Below, one piece after another: positions 1 to 7,591 of a stretch of DNA of 43,306 nt. Location: assembly GCF_001440405.1 (NCBI RefSeq), contig NZ_LLXX01000026.1:1-43306 (forward strand), given 5' to 3'. Source of the DNA: Bradyrhizobium valentinum (GTDB lineage Bacteria > Pseudomonadota > Alphaproteobacteria > Rhizobiales > Xanthobacteraceae). A program made the position numbers and the translations under genes. How positions within the stretch are numbered: position 1 is the first letter of the stretch; each line of letters opens with the position of its first letter. The notes beneath the pieces were generated by a model. That model was not told the origin of the DNA, searched no databases, and was given only the letters and a program-made list of their open reading frames with translations.

Positions 1-257
1 CGCCGCAACCCCCCTACACGCGCGGGCTGCTGTCCTGCGTGCCGGTGCCGGGCCGCGTGCAGCGCGACAAGCCGCTCGGCTCGATCCCGGGCGTGGTGCC
101 GGCGATCGGGCCGGGCTTTGCCGGCTGCGCCTTTCGCTCGCGCTGCGCCTATGCCGACGAGACATGCGCGCGTGCAATTCCGCGGCGGCCGGCGAGCAAC
201 GCGCACGACTATCTTTGCCGGCTCGAGCCGGACTGGGCGGAGCTACAACCCGCATGA
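1..257 (+). CDS. dppD: Dipeptide/oligopeptide ABC transporter ATP-binding protein, C-terminal fragment (DppD/OppD type)
   Basis: Only the last 84 codons are present; the start lies left of the window. The frame opens with a PYTRGLL segment and ends with a GCAFRSRC...C cysteine-containing tail. Both are typical of the C-terminal oligopeptide-transporter (oligo_HPY) extension after the nucleotide-binding domain of DppD/OppD ATPases. No Walker motifs remain in view. The stop codon overlaps the next start in an ATGA arrangement at 254-257, so the two ATPases are translationally coupled and probably form the heterodimeric motor of one importer. The membrane subunits (DppB/DppC) are expected just left of the edge. 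The peptide substrate is inferred from the family; nickel or other dipeptide-like substrates are possible. Confidence 0.85.
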   Translation, partial: PQPPYTRGLLSCVPVPGRVQRDKPLGSIPGVVPAIGPGFAGCAFRSRCAYADETCARAIPRRPASNAHDYLCRLEPDWAELQPA

Positions 258-1204
258 CCGCCGCGATCGAGGTTGAGAAGCTGCGATGTGAGTTCCGCGT
301 CCACACCGGGTTGATGTCGGCGGAAAAGCGCGTGGTCGCGGTCGACGACGTGACCTTCAGCGTGCCGGCGGGCAGCGTGCTCGGCGTCGTCGGCGAATCC
401 GGCTGCGGCAAATCCACGCTCGCGCGCATGATCCTCGGATTGCTGAAGCCGACGGCAGGGACCGTGCTGGTCGACGGCAAGCGCTTGTTCGATCTCGACC
501 GCAAGGCGCGTGCCCGGCTGATCCAGCCCGTATTCCAGGATCCATTCGCCTCGCTTAACCCGCGCCGGAGCATCAAGGACATTGTGGCGCTACCGCTGGA
601 AGCCCAGGGCACATTCTCGCGCGGTGAGATCGGGCGCCGGGTCGGCGGCATTCTCGAGCGTGTAGGCCTTTCGGCCGCCATGGGCGAGCGCATGCCGGCG
701 CAGCTCTCCGGCGGGCAACGCCAGCGGGCGGCGATTGCGCGGGCGCTGGTGCTGGAACCGCGGATCGTGATCTGCGACGAGCCGACCAGCGCGCTCGACG
801 TCTCGGTGCAGGCGCAAATCCTAAATCTGTTGGCCGACCTGCGCCGCGATCTCGGGCTGACCTATCTCTTCATCAGCCACAATCTTGCGGTCGTGGAGCA
901 CGTGGCGAGTGAAGTCGCGGTGATGTATCTCGGCCGGATCGTCGAGCGCAACGAAACCGACGCGCTGTTTCGCGAGCCCCGGCATCCCTATACGCAGGTG
1001 CTGCTGGAAAGTGTGCTGACACCGGAGCCGGGCAAGGGCGTGCCGGACATCGGCCTCGGCGACGCCATGCCGGATCCGGCCAATATTCCGCCGGGCTGCC
1101 GGTTCAATCCGCGCTGCCGCATTGCGGTCGAACGCTGCCGCCATGAGGCACCAACGCGCATGGTCCGCCCTCCCCAGGGAATGGTAGAATGTCATCTGGC
1201 CTAA
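254..1204 (+). CDS. dppF: Dipeptide/oligopeptide ABC transporter ATP-binding protein (DppF/OppF type)
   Basis: This 316-residue cytoplasmic ATPase powers peptide import as the partner of the upstream DppD. Visible motifs are Walker A GESGCGKST (about residues 47-55), Q-loop in QPVFQDPFASLNP, signature LSGGQRQR (151-158), Walker B IVICDEP (171-177) and an H-loop in LFISHNL. The C-terminal PPGCRFNPRCR segment is the oligo_HPY extension that follows the ABC domain in this subfamily. I chose the ATG at 254 because it overlaps the preceding stop (ATGA) and gives the usual family length. The frame is open upstream to 164, but that part only shadows dppD. A binding-protein gene follows 49 bases downstream in the same direction, so this is a normal dpp-type operon tail. 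Confidence 0.93.
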   Translation: MTAAIEVEKLRCEFRVHTGLMSAEKRVVAVDDVTFSVPAGSVLGVVGESGCGKSTLARMILGLLKPTAGTVLVDGKRLFDLDRKARARLIQPVFQDPFASLNPRRSIKDIVALPLEAQGTFSRGEIGRRVGGILERVGLSAAMGERMPAQLSGGQRQRAAIARALVLEPRIVICDEPTSALDVSVQAQILNLLADLRRDLGLTYLFISHNLAVVEHVASEVAVMYLGRIVERNETDALFREPRHPYTQVLLESVLTPEPGKGVPDIGLGDAMPDPANIPPGCRFNPRCRIAVERCRHEAPTRMVRPPQGMVECHLA

Positions 1205-1253
1205 GGCGTGCTTCATCACGCCACTTCACAAAACACTGATAATGGAGGGCGAT

Positions 1254-2783
1254 ATGCGTATGCAAAACAAGCTCGGCGGCGCAATTCTGGTAGCGGCTCT
1301 GCTCGGCGTCGGTGTGGCGCCCGCGGCGGCGCAGAAATCCGCCGATACGCTGCGGATCGTGATGCGCGACGCGCTTCCCAACGTCGACCCCTTCTACAAC
1401 AACCTGCGCACCGGCGTGGTGATGCACCATCAGGGCTGGGACGCGCTGGTCTATCGCAATCCGGATACCTTCAAGCTCGAGCCGCTGCTGGCAACCGAGT
1501 GGAAGTTCCCGGATCCGACCACGATCGAGTTCACACTGCGGCCGGGCGTCAAGTTCCACGACGGAAGCGCGTTCACCGCCGACGACGTCGTCTACACCAT
1601 CAACCTCGTGGCCGATCCGGCGAGCCGCGTATCGACGCCGTCGAACTACAACTGGATCGACAAGGCGGAAAAGACCGGCGATCTTTCGGTGCGCGTCAAG
1701 CTCAAGCGGCCGAATCCCGCGGCGCTCGAATATTTTGCGCTGGTGCTGCCGATCTATCCCAAGGCCTATCGCGAGAAGGTCGGCGCGGAAGGCTACGCCA
1801 AGGCGCCTGTCGGCGCAGGCCCGTACAAGATCACCAAGGTCGAGCCCGGTGTCTCCATCGACTTCGAGCGGTTCGAGGATTACTGGGCCGGCAGCCCCAA
1901 GGGCAAGCCGGCGATCAAGAAGATGAGCGTGCGCTTCGTGCCGGATGCCGGCACCGAAATGACGGAATTGCTCGCCGGCCGCGCCGACTGGATCTGGAAC
2001 ATGAACCCGGATCAGCTCGAGCCCGTGAACCGGATGCCGCATCTGCAGGCGGTGCGCAAGGAGTCGATGCGGATCGGTTACCTCTCACTCGACGCCAGCG
2101 GCCGCACCGGCGCCGACAATCCGCTGACCAAGCAGAAGGTGCGTCAGGCGATCTGGCATGCGATCGACCGCAAGGCGATCGCCGACAAGCTCGTCACCGG
2201 CGGCAGCCGCGTTCCGTCAGCGCCGTGCTTCCCGTCGCAGTTCGGCTGCGATGCCGAGGCCGCGGTGGCCTACGACTACGATCCCGCGAAGGCAAAGAAG
2301 CTTCTAGCGGAGGCCGGCTATCCCGACGGTTTTGAGGTGGAGCTTGCAAGCTACGTGCTGCCGCAATGGGGATCATCCGTTCAGAACTACCTGCATGCGG
2401 TCGGCATCCGCGCCAAGCTCAACCAGCTCCAGACGGCGGCTCTGATCCAACGCGCCAAGGCGGGCGAACTGCGCGCCTATCTCGGTAGCTGGGGCAGCTA
2501 CTCGATCAACGACGTCTCGGCCATTATGCCCAACTTCTTCGATGGCGGCGCCGACGACTATGCGCGCGATGCGGACGTGCAGAAATGGCTGCTCCAGGGC
2601 GGATCATCCATCAATCCGGAGGTGCGCAAGGAGGCCTATTCGATGGCGATCAAGAAGATCACCGAACAGGCCTACTGGGCGCCGCTGCACACCTATGTGA
2701 CGACCTACGGCCACTCCAAGCAGCTCGACTTCACGCCGTACCCGGACGAGTTGCCGCGCTTCTATCTGGCGAAGTGGAAGTAG
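1254..2783 (+). CDS. Periplasmic ABC transporter substrate-binding protein, family 5 (DppA/OppA type)
   Basis: A 509-residue SBP_bac_5 protein that captures peptides or similar solutes in the periplasm and delivers them to the importer encoded just upstream. The N-terminus is a signal peptide: a short basic stretch (MRMQNK), a hydrophobic core, and an AAA-Q cleavage site near residue 26. Family features include the PNVDPFYNN and KFHDGSAFTADDVVYTI segments and VGAGPYKI. Three in-frame ATGs lie at 1242, 1254 and 1260. GGAGG at 1244-1248 is placed correctly for 1254, with a 5-base gap, and lies inside the coding sequence if 1242 is used. Its position at the 3' end of the operon (ATPases first, binding protein last) is less common than binding protein first. 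The specific ligand cannot be read from sequence. Confidence 0.93.
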   Translation: MRMQNKLGGAILVAALLGVGVAPAAAQKSADTLRIVMRDALPNVDPFYNNLRTGVVMHHQGWDALVYRNPDTFKLEPLLATEWKFPDPTTIEFTLRPGVKFHDGSAFTADDVVYTINLVADPASRVSTPSNYNWIDKAEKTGDLSVRVKLKRPNPAALEYFALVLPIYPKAYREKVGAEGYAKAPVGAGPYKITKVEPGVSIDFERFEDYWAGSPKGKPAIKKMSVRFVPDAGTEMTELLAGRADWIWNMNPDQLEPVNRMPHLQAVRKESMRIGYLSLDASGRTGADNPLTKQKVRQAIWHAIDRKAIADKLVTGGSRVPSAPCFPSQFGCDAEAAVAYDYDPAKAKKLLAEAGYPDGFEVELASYVLPQWGSSVQNYLHAVGIRAKLNQLQTAALIQRAKAGELRAYLGSWGSYSINDVSAIMPNFFDGGADDYARDADVQKWLLQGGSSINPEVRKEAYSMAIKKITEQAYWAPLHTYVTTYGHSKQLDFTPYPDELPRFYLAKWK

Positions 2784-2839
2784 GGCAGACGCGGATTCAA
2801 CGGCCCGGGCAGCGCTATGTGGGCTGGTGCCGTTTCCAC

Positions 2840-2953
2840 CGTCATTGCGAGCCAACGGGTCGCGCGAATGCGCGCCCGATGACAGGCGCCGCGAAGCAAT
2901 CCATTCCTTCTTGCTGAGGTGAGATGAATTGCTTCGCTGCGCTCGCAATGACG
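2840..2953. repeat. 114-bp intergenic palindromic element, copy 1
   Basis: Perfect 13-bp terminal inverted repeats, CGTCATTGCGAGC (2840-2852) and GCTCGCAATGACG (2941-2953). Inside are a second inverted pair, GAAGCAAT (2893-2900) / ATTGCTTC (2928-2935), and a small GC hairpin at 2856-2878 (CGGG-T-CGCGC, loop GAAT, GCGCG-CCCG). A second copy of identical total length lies at 23236-23349. It sits between the convergent dppA-like gene and the 470-residue hypothetical gene. No coding capacity is apparent. Confidence 0.9.
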
Positions 2954-2988
2954 CGGGGCAAGCGCGGCAAATAAACCCGGTGATGCGC

Positions 2989-4401
2989 CTATCGTCTCAG
3001 GTCGTCGACGCCCAATTCCGTCCACATCCAGCCGAAGCTGTAACTCGCCATCGCAGTGTCGGATTCGCCGGCCTTGGCCGTCCGGTTCTCCATCATCTTG
3101 AGCCAGTCGACGACTTTTGCGCGTCCGCTTTTGGTCTTGACCGCGGCGCGCGGCGATTTGTTTCCGAGCATCGGGACCGGCTCATCGAGCGTGTCGCGAT
3201 AATGTCGGTCCATGTATTCGTGGACGATGGCGCGCCGCTCCTCCTCGGAAAGATCGATCTGTTGAGGTTCATCAGCATCGCCTGACTCTAACATTTGCTC
3301 GATAGTTTCTATCTCGACCGCGGGCTGCCCGACGCGCTCTCCGAGTATCGCGGACAACAGTTCACGCCCCCGTTCCGAACGCTCCAGCGAATTGACGGAA
3401 AGCACCAGGGTTCTGCCGTTCAGCTCCACGCTGCCGAGCGACAGCGCGCCGTCGTCGCACGTCGATTCGATGGTCAGGGATTTCGACGGTCGAGCTCGGG
3501 CGGCCGCTGCAACAGCGCGCGTCTTTGGGCGGACCCAATTCCATTGCGTGGCGGTTACCGGCCGGAGATCGGCGCACGAATCCAGCGCGATGCGTATATC
3601 GTCCTCCGCCGTGCCGTTGGCGAGCGGGTAGCAAACCGTGCATGGCTTTAGTTCATCGCCATCGGTGTTGCGCAAGTCGGGAGTTTTCGGCTGAAGGGCC
3701 CGATCGATCGCGTCGAGGAGCCAGCAGGTCGTGAATACCGCGCTCACCGCACGAAGCCTTTGAGTCTCCGAAAGCCTGGCAATCGCAACTGGGTCGAAAT
3801 CCTCTCCGATCTCTCTGGCAAGCGCCTGCTTTTGCTTCCTGGTTAGCTTGCCGATGCTGCGAAGGCCTTCGACAAGGTCCTCCGACGTCTCGTGCTCGTA
3901 CAGCAATACGCCGCCGCTGATCTGGGTCTGCTGTCCGACCTGAATGACACGCCCGGCGAAGCGGTCCCATTGTTTGAGGGAGCGGGTTGCCGATCGCTCG
4001 CTGATCAGGACTGGGTCGCCTCCGCGCACGAGGTCGCGCGCGCGGAACGATTTGTCGAGGACGACATCGCTTACTTCATAGAGACTGACCACGGAATTTC
4101 GCAATGCGGTCATATAGGCGCGAACAGTTGCGGTTTCCTTCCATCCGCGGTGCTTCAGATAATCGTCGACGATACTGTTCCCGTCGTCGAATTCCCGCGT
4201 CAGCATGTCCTCGAAGGCGCAGGCCCAGACCGTGCTCATGAAGAGATCCTTGCCGAGGATCGACAGGATGTCGCCGGGCTCGAGGTCGGTCTCGTCGCAG
4301 GTGGGCAGCACATGCTCTTCAAGGACCGCTTCAAACCGGTCGCGCCATTCTTCGCGCGTTGCCCATTTCATCAGCCCGTCGAGCAAATGCTTGCGTGCCA
4401 T
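2989..4401 (-). CDS. Hypothetical protein, 470 residues, possible MbcA/ParS-like C-terminal motif
   Basis: I do not recognise this protein. It is soluble-looking, acidic in the middle, with no signal peptide or membrane segment. The N-terminal part is rich in Trp and acidic residues (KWATREEWRDRFEA). A CTVCYPLANG segment sits near the centre. The C-terminal about 75 residues contain LDEPVPMLGNKSPRAAV followed by a W-rich helix; this D-P-x-P-x-L-G-x-x-x-P-R-x-A pattern recalls the toxin-binding tail of Xre/MbcA/ParS-type antitoxins and some SEC-C-like proteins. That similarity is weak and does not establish function. The ATG at 4401 is preferred over 4434 because GGTGG stands 9 bases upstream and the residues before it are arginine-rich shadow. 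It is flanked by repeats on both sides and has no operon partner. Confidence 0.75.
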   Translation of the reverse strand: MARKHLLDGLMKWATREEWRDRFEAVLEEHVLPTCDETDLEPGDILSILGKDLFMSTVWACAFEDMLTREFDDGNSIVDDYLKHRGWKETATVRAYMTALRNSVVSLYEVSDVVLDKSFRARDLVRGGDPVLISERSATRSLKQWDRFAGRVIQVGQQTQISGGVLLYEHETSEDLVEGLRSIGKLTRKQKQALAREIGEDFDPVAIARLSETQRLRAVSAVFTTCWLLDAIDRALQPKTPDLRNTDGDELKPCTVCYPLANGTAEDDIRIALDSCADLRPVTATQWNWVRPKTRAVAAAARARPSKSLTIESTCDDGALSLGSVELNGRTLVLSVNSLERSERGRELLSAILGERVGQPAVEIETIEQMLESGDADEPQQIDLSEEERRAIVHEYMDRHYRDTLDEPVPMLGNKSPRAAVKTKSGRAKVVDWLKMMENRTAKAGESDTAMASYSFGWMWTELGVDDLRR

Positions 4402-4571
4402 AGTTCGGTTCCACCATCGCCGCGGTCCGCGCATTACTCTATCTTTGCGACGAAAGTCTGCAATTCACTCCTCGCGAAATCAACAGGGGTTGGTCAGTGC
4501 CGGTCCGGCTCCGAGGTTGCACTGGTTCCGGGCTCGATCGCGGTGGTCGTGGTTTCGGCGAATGCCTTTGG

Positions 4572-4623
4572 AGTCATTCTTGCCGCGGCGCGATGAAATT
4601 GCTTCGCTTGCGCTCGCAATGAC
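4572..4623. repeat. Degenerate short copy of the CGTCATTGCGAGC-type palindrome
   Basis: The right half is well preserved: ATTGCTTCGCTTGCGCTCG followed by CAATGAC, ending at 4623. It matches the right arms of the elements at 2840-2953 and 23236-23349. The left arm, GTCATTCTTGCCG from about 4573, is decayed. It lies between two genes on the minus strand (the amidase and the 470-residue hypothetical). I see no coding potential in it. Confidence 0.6.
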
Positions 4624-4642
4624 CGCTGAGATCAACCGCCGC

Positions 4643-6118
4643 TCACCCCGTCGTCACATGCACGCCGGGCTTCTGCCCGGCATTCCACTTGCCACCGATC
4701 GCCCGTTCGATCTGCGCGGCCAGTTGCAACAATAGCCCGTCATTGGCCTGCTTGGCGATCGCCTGAATGCCGAGCGGAAGGCCGTTGTCGTGGGCTGCGA
4801 GCGGCAGCGAGATCGCGGGGATGCCGCAGAGATTGGCGAGCGGCGTGAAGGCAAAATTACGCCAGAGGTTGCCGAACCAGTCCAGCACCGACGGATTGTC
4901 GCTGATGGTGAGATACTCCGTGGTGCCGACTTTCGGCGTCGGCAACGCCGTAATCGGGGTGAGGATGATGTCCCAGTCCTCGAAGAAGGCGCCGAAGCCG
5001 CGCGAGGTCGTGTTGAACACCGCCTGCATGCGGGCCCGGTCGGCAAAGCTGATATGCCGGCCCGCCTCCCAGATCCGGACGTTGACGGGCTCGATGAGAT
5101 CGGCCGGCGGCCGCTCCAGTCCCCGCGGCGCGAGCATGTTGCCGATCACGACCGCAAAATTGCTGATGTAGCAGGTGGTCTGCGCCGCGAAGGCGTCGCG
5201 ATAATTCACGTCAGGCAACGCGTAATCGACATGATGGCCAAGGCCTTCCAGAAAACGCCCGGCCTTTTCCAGCTCGGCGGCGATATGCGGCGTCGCCTGA
5301 TAGTCGCCCCATTGGTGCGAGAGCGCGATTTTCAGCCGCGCGGGATCGCGCGAGATCATCCTCGTATAGGGCTCCGGCGAACTCCAGAACGGCATGAATT
5401 CGCCCGGCGCCGGACCGCGGCAGGCATCGACGAAGGCTGCGGTGTCGCGCACCGTGCGCGACTGGCAGCCCTGGATGGAGACCAGGCCGCTGAGATCGGA
5501 CAGATGCGGCGATAGCGAGAACACGCCGCGCGACACCTTCAGCCCGATATTGCCGTTGACGCCGGCCGGAATCCGGATCGAGCCGCCGCCATCGGTCGCA
5601 TGCGCGATCGGGACGGCGCCGGCGGCGACCATCGCGGCGCTGCCGGCCGACGATCCGCAGGTGGTGTAGTCGGTATTCCAGGGGTTGCGCGTGACATAGA
5701 CCGCGGGATTCTCCGCGGAGCTGCAGACCCCGAATTCCGGCGTGGTGGTGCGCCCGATCAAATTGAGTCCGGCGGCGCGCATTTTCGTCGTCAGGAACGT
5801 GTCGGCCGCGGCGCGGTTGCCGCGCATATAGAGCGAGCCCATTTCCTGCAGGCGGCCCTTCAATGTCGGGCCGAGGTCCTTCATCAGGAAGGGCAGGCCG
5901 GCAAACGGCCCGGCGAGATTGGTTCCGTCGGTGCCGGGATCGGTGATCGCATCCTCAAACACCTCGACGACGGCTGAAAGCGGGGGATCGACCTTGGCGA
6001 TCGCCGCAGCCGCCTGCGCCGCCAGTTCGGCAGCCGTCAATTCACCCTTCGCGACGCGTGCCGCCAGCGCAACGCCGTCATGCACGGCCCATTCATCCCA
6101 GCTCATCGCCAAGTTCAT
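4643..6118 (-). CDS. Amidase-signature family hydrolase
   Basis: A 491-residue amidase-signature enzyme; the family hydrolyses amide or carbamoyl bonds with a Ser-cisSer-Lys triad. The lysine lies in FLMKDLG. The glycine/serine-rich signature is present as TCGSSAGSAAMVAAG followed by DGGGSIRIPAG, supplying the two catalytic serines. The first glycine-serine block reads GSSAGSA where many members have GSSGGSA, a conservative change. Length is typical. The ATG at 6118 is chosen because GAGGGG lies 9 bases upstream and the amidase fold (WDEWAVHDGVALAARVAKGELT) begins there; the open frame continues upstream to 6328 without family-like sequence. No signal peptide, so cytoplasmic. The gene stands alone, so the substrate is open; glutamyl-tRNA amidotransferase is unlikely without GatB/GatC neighbours. 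Confidence 0.92.
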   Translation of the reverse strand: MNLAMSWDEWAVHDGVALAARVAKGELTAAELAAQAAAAIAKVDPPLSAVVEVFEDAITDPGTDGTNLAGPFAGLPFLMKDLGPTLKGRLQEMGSLYMRGNRAAADTFLTTKMRAAGLNLIGRTTTPEFGVCSSAENPAVYVTRNPWNTDYTTCGSSAGSAAMVAAGAVPIAHATDGGGSIRIPAGVNGNIGLKVSRGVFSLSPHLSDLSGLVSIQGCQSRTVRDTAAFVDACRGPAPGEFMPFWSSPEPYTRMISRDPARLKIALSHQWGDYQATPHIAAELEKAGRFLEGLGHHVDYALPDVNYRDAFAAQTTCYISNFAVVIGNMLAPRGLERPPADLIEPVNVRIWEAGRHISFADRARMQAVFNTTSRGFGAFFEDWDIILTPITALPTPKVGTTEYLTISDNPSVLDWFGNLWRNFAFTPLANLCGIPAISLPLAAHDNGLPLGIQAIAKQANDGLLLQLAAQIERAIGGKWNAGQKPGVHVTTG

Positions 6119-6243
6119 GCAATCGGTCCCCTCGAAAATAGCTGGGACCTTAGAACATGATCGGGGAAAGGCGGAACTGTTTTTCAACGGTCCGCAGATC
6201 GGTTCATCGTGACTTTCCCGACGGCCGTTGAGCGGCTGCGTTT

Positions 6244-6522
6244 TCAGGAACGGAAATCTATGCTGCGCACGATGATGCCGGGGGGAGTGCCTTCGAACTC
6301 CCGCGCCTGGAATTTGCGGGAGGCGCACGCCTCGATCCGGTCTCGCAGGCGCGCGAACTGCTCCTCGCGCTGGCCTGCCGGCGTCCGCGGCACGTGTTCC
6401 AGATCGTCCATCGCCGAAGCGCTGACGGCGCAGGGCACTTCCCTGGCGCCGTCCATCATGGAGAACAGCAGGACCATCCGGTCGTCGTCATAGCCTCGGA
6501 TGTTGCCGCGCGCGAACGTCAT
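6244..6522 (-). CDS. DUF1488 family small protein
   Basis: A 92-residue protein of the DUF1488 type: an N-terminal strand-rich part (RMVLLFSMMDGAREVPCAVS) followed by helices containing the F-x-x-x-R-x-x-I-E pattern (QFARLRDRIEACASRKF) and a C-terminal strand. The family is widespread in proteobacteria and has no established function that I know. The start is well supported by GGGAGG about 8 bases upstream on the minus strand. A 62-residue frame on the same strand begins upstream and ends 42 bases before this start, so the two could be cotranscribed. No signal peptide or membrane segment. Confidence 0.75.
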   Translation of the reverse strand: MTFARGNIRGYDDDRMVLLFSMMDGAREVPCAVSASAMDDLEHVPRTPAGQREEQFARLRDRIEACASRKFQAREFEGTPPGIIVRSIDFRS

Positions 6523-6564
6523 CAGGCTTTCCTCCCGAAACGGAACGATCTTACCATCGCCTTA

Positions 6565-6753
6565 TCAGGCTAACCCTCTCTTTTTTGCTACCGGCGGCGG
6601 ATTGATTTCTGCGATTCTGCGCAGGCAGTCCGCTTCGGAAGAATGCGGGCCCGAGACGAAGGTTCCACTGACCTTGGTCGAGTACCAGCCGGACTCGACC
6701 CCGAGGCGAAGCGATTCTTCCGTCATGACGTGACGAGGCGAGAGATTTTGCAT
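6565..6753 (-). CDS. Small hypothetical protein, 62 residues
   Basis: A short minus-strand frame with a protein-like core (GVESGWYSTKVSGTFVSGP, then a helix SEADCLRRIAEI). It has no recognised domain. The composition is unlike the arginine-rich shadow frames around it, and no other credible frame occupies this stretch. Start choice is uncertain: ATG at 6753 has only weak ribosome-binding sequence and an internal ATG at 6726 is possible. It lies 42 bases upstream of the DUF1488 gene on the same strand. I think it is more likely real than not, but comparative evidence is needed. Confidence 0.5.
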   Translation of the reverse strand: MQNLSPRHVMTEESLRLGVESGWYSTKVSGTFVSGPHSSEADCLRRIAEINPPPVAKKRGLA

Positions 6754-6837
6754 CAGGTGCTTTCAGTTGGGCCGTCCGATTCTGGTCGGAACGGGCGGGA
6801 TGAAGGAGCTGGCCGTTGCGGCTGAACATTGGTTTGT

Positions 6838-7152
6838 TCAGGTCTCTTCTCCCGAGAGGCGGGTGAGGTCCGCGAGCACTGCGGCCACGAGGTCGCGGTG
6901 ATGCGTGTCGGTCGGCGCGAGACCGGCGGAGTACAGATTGAGCACGTAACGCGCCTTGGCTACCGCCTCGGGCCACGACATGGCCGGCGCGGCGAGGATC
7001 TCGATTTCGACAACGCCCTGCTTGTCACGCAGCAGCTTCGCGTTGGCCTCGACTTCGGCGAGGATGCGGCGGATATCGGTTGCCTTCTGCGCTGCCATGC
7101 CGCGATGCTTGTCGAGCTCGATCGGGGTCTCAGTCACGCGGCGCACTCGCAT
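6838..7152 (-). CDS. Small hypothetical protein, 104 residues
   Basis: A predicted helical, soluble protein with a central strand (GVVEIEILAAPAMSW) and a C-terminal helix rich in Asp/Leu (HHRDLVAAVLADLTRLSGEE). No domain recognised. The start at 7152 gives the sequence MRVRRVTETPIELDK and overlaps the 3' end of the upstream gene by 23 bases; a TTG at 7179 or an internal ATG at 7098 are alternatives. The overlap and shared strand with the 89-residue gene suggest a two-gene transcript. The amino acid content (few Arg/Pro runs) is that of a coding frame, not a shadow. Confidence 0.65.
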   Translation of the reverse strand: MRVRRVTETPIELDKHRGMAAQKATDIRRILAEVEANAKLLRDKQGVVEIEILAAPAMSWPEAVAKARYVLNLYSAGLAPTDTHHRDLVAAVLADLTRLSGEET

Positions 7153-7399
7153 CGATGCGTTGCGCGTCGGACAGATCAACCGAACTGATCGAGATCATTT
7201 CCATCGCGGAACGTTGCGGCGGCGCGCCGGGAACCATGATCATGGTGGCGACACGCCGAAAGCACGGGAACGAAAGACCCTCGATCATCTCCTCGTCGGT
7301 AATGATTTCGTAAGCTCCAGGCGAGAGCTGCCGGTCGACACCCTTGATGCGGAACGGATGCCTGAAATGAACCGTTTCCCGTCGCGTGCGTGTGGTCAT
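7130..7399 (-). CDS. Small hypothetical protein, 89 residues
   Basis: This protein begins MTTRTRRETVHFRHPF and carries a compact beta-like segment with GVDRQLSPGAYEIITDEEMIEG followed by a strand FRRVATMIMVP. The pattern suggests a small beta-barrel or PAAR-like/secretin-like fold, but I cannot name a family. GAGG lies 8 bases upstream of the ATG, which supports the start at 7399. It is the first gene of a minus-strand pair and is divergent from the transglutaminase-like gene across a 192-base intergenic region that must hold both promoters. I recognise the type as a recurrent small orphan in bradyrhizobia, from memory only. Confidence 0.7.
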   Translation of the reverse strand: MTTRTRRETVHFRHPFRIKGVDRQLSPGAYEIITDEEMIEGLSFPCFRRVATMIMVPGAPPQRSAMEMISISSVDLSDAQRIDASAPRD

Positions 7400-7591
7400 G
7401 CGGGCAGCCTCGCGTATCTGCGCACGAAGACATCATATTTTGCGGACATCGTCGCAGCGTGCGCGCTTTTGCGGCAATTAGCTATCGTTTTCTTCAGGCC
7501 GGCCGCATTTGATTGAATAAGGCAGCCAGCGCCTTGTATTGGACGGTTTCGTAGCCATCTCGATCAGTCAGCAGCCGGAAAGGCCTTTCGA

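Noticed and set aside
1104..2042. Minus-strand open frame of 312 codons within the dipeptide-binding protein gene
   Set aside because: Arg/His/Asp-rich antisense frame without motifs; the plus strand encodes a well-defined SBP_bac_5 protein.
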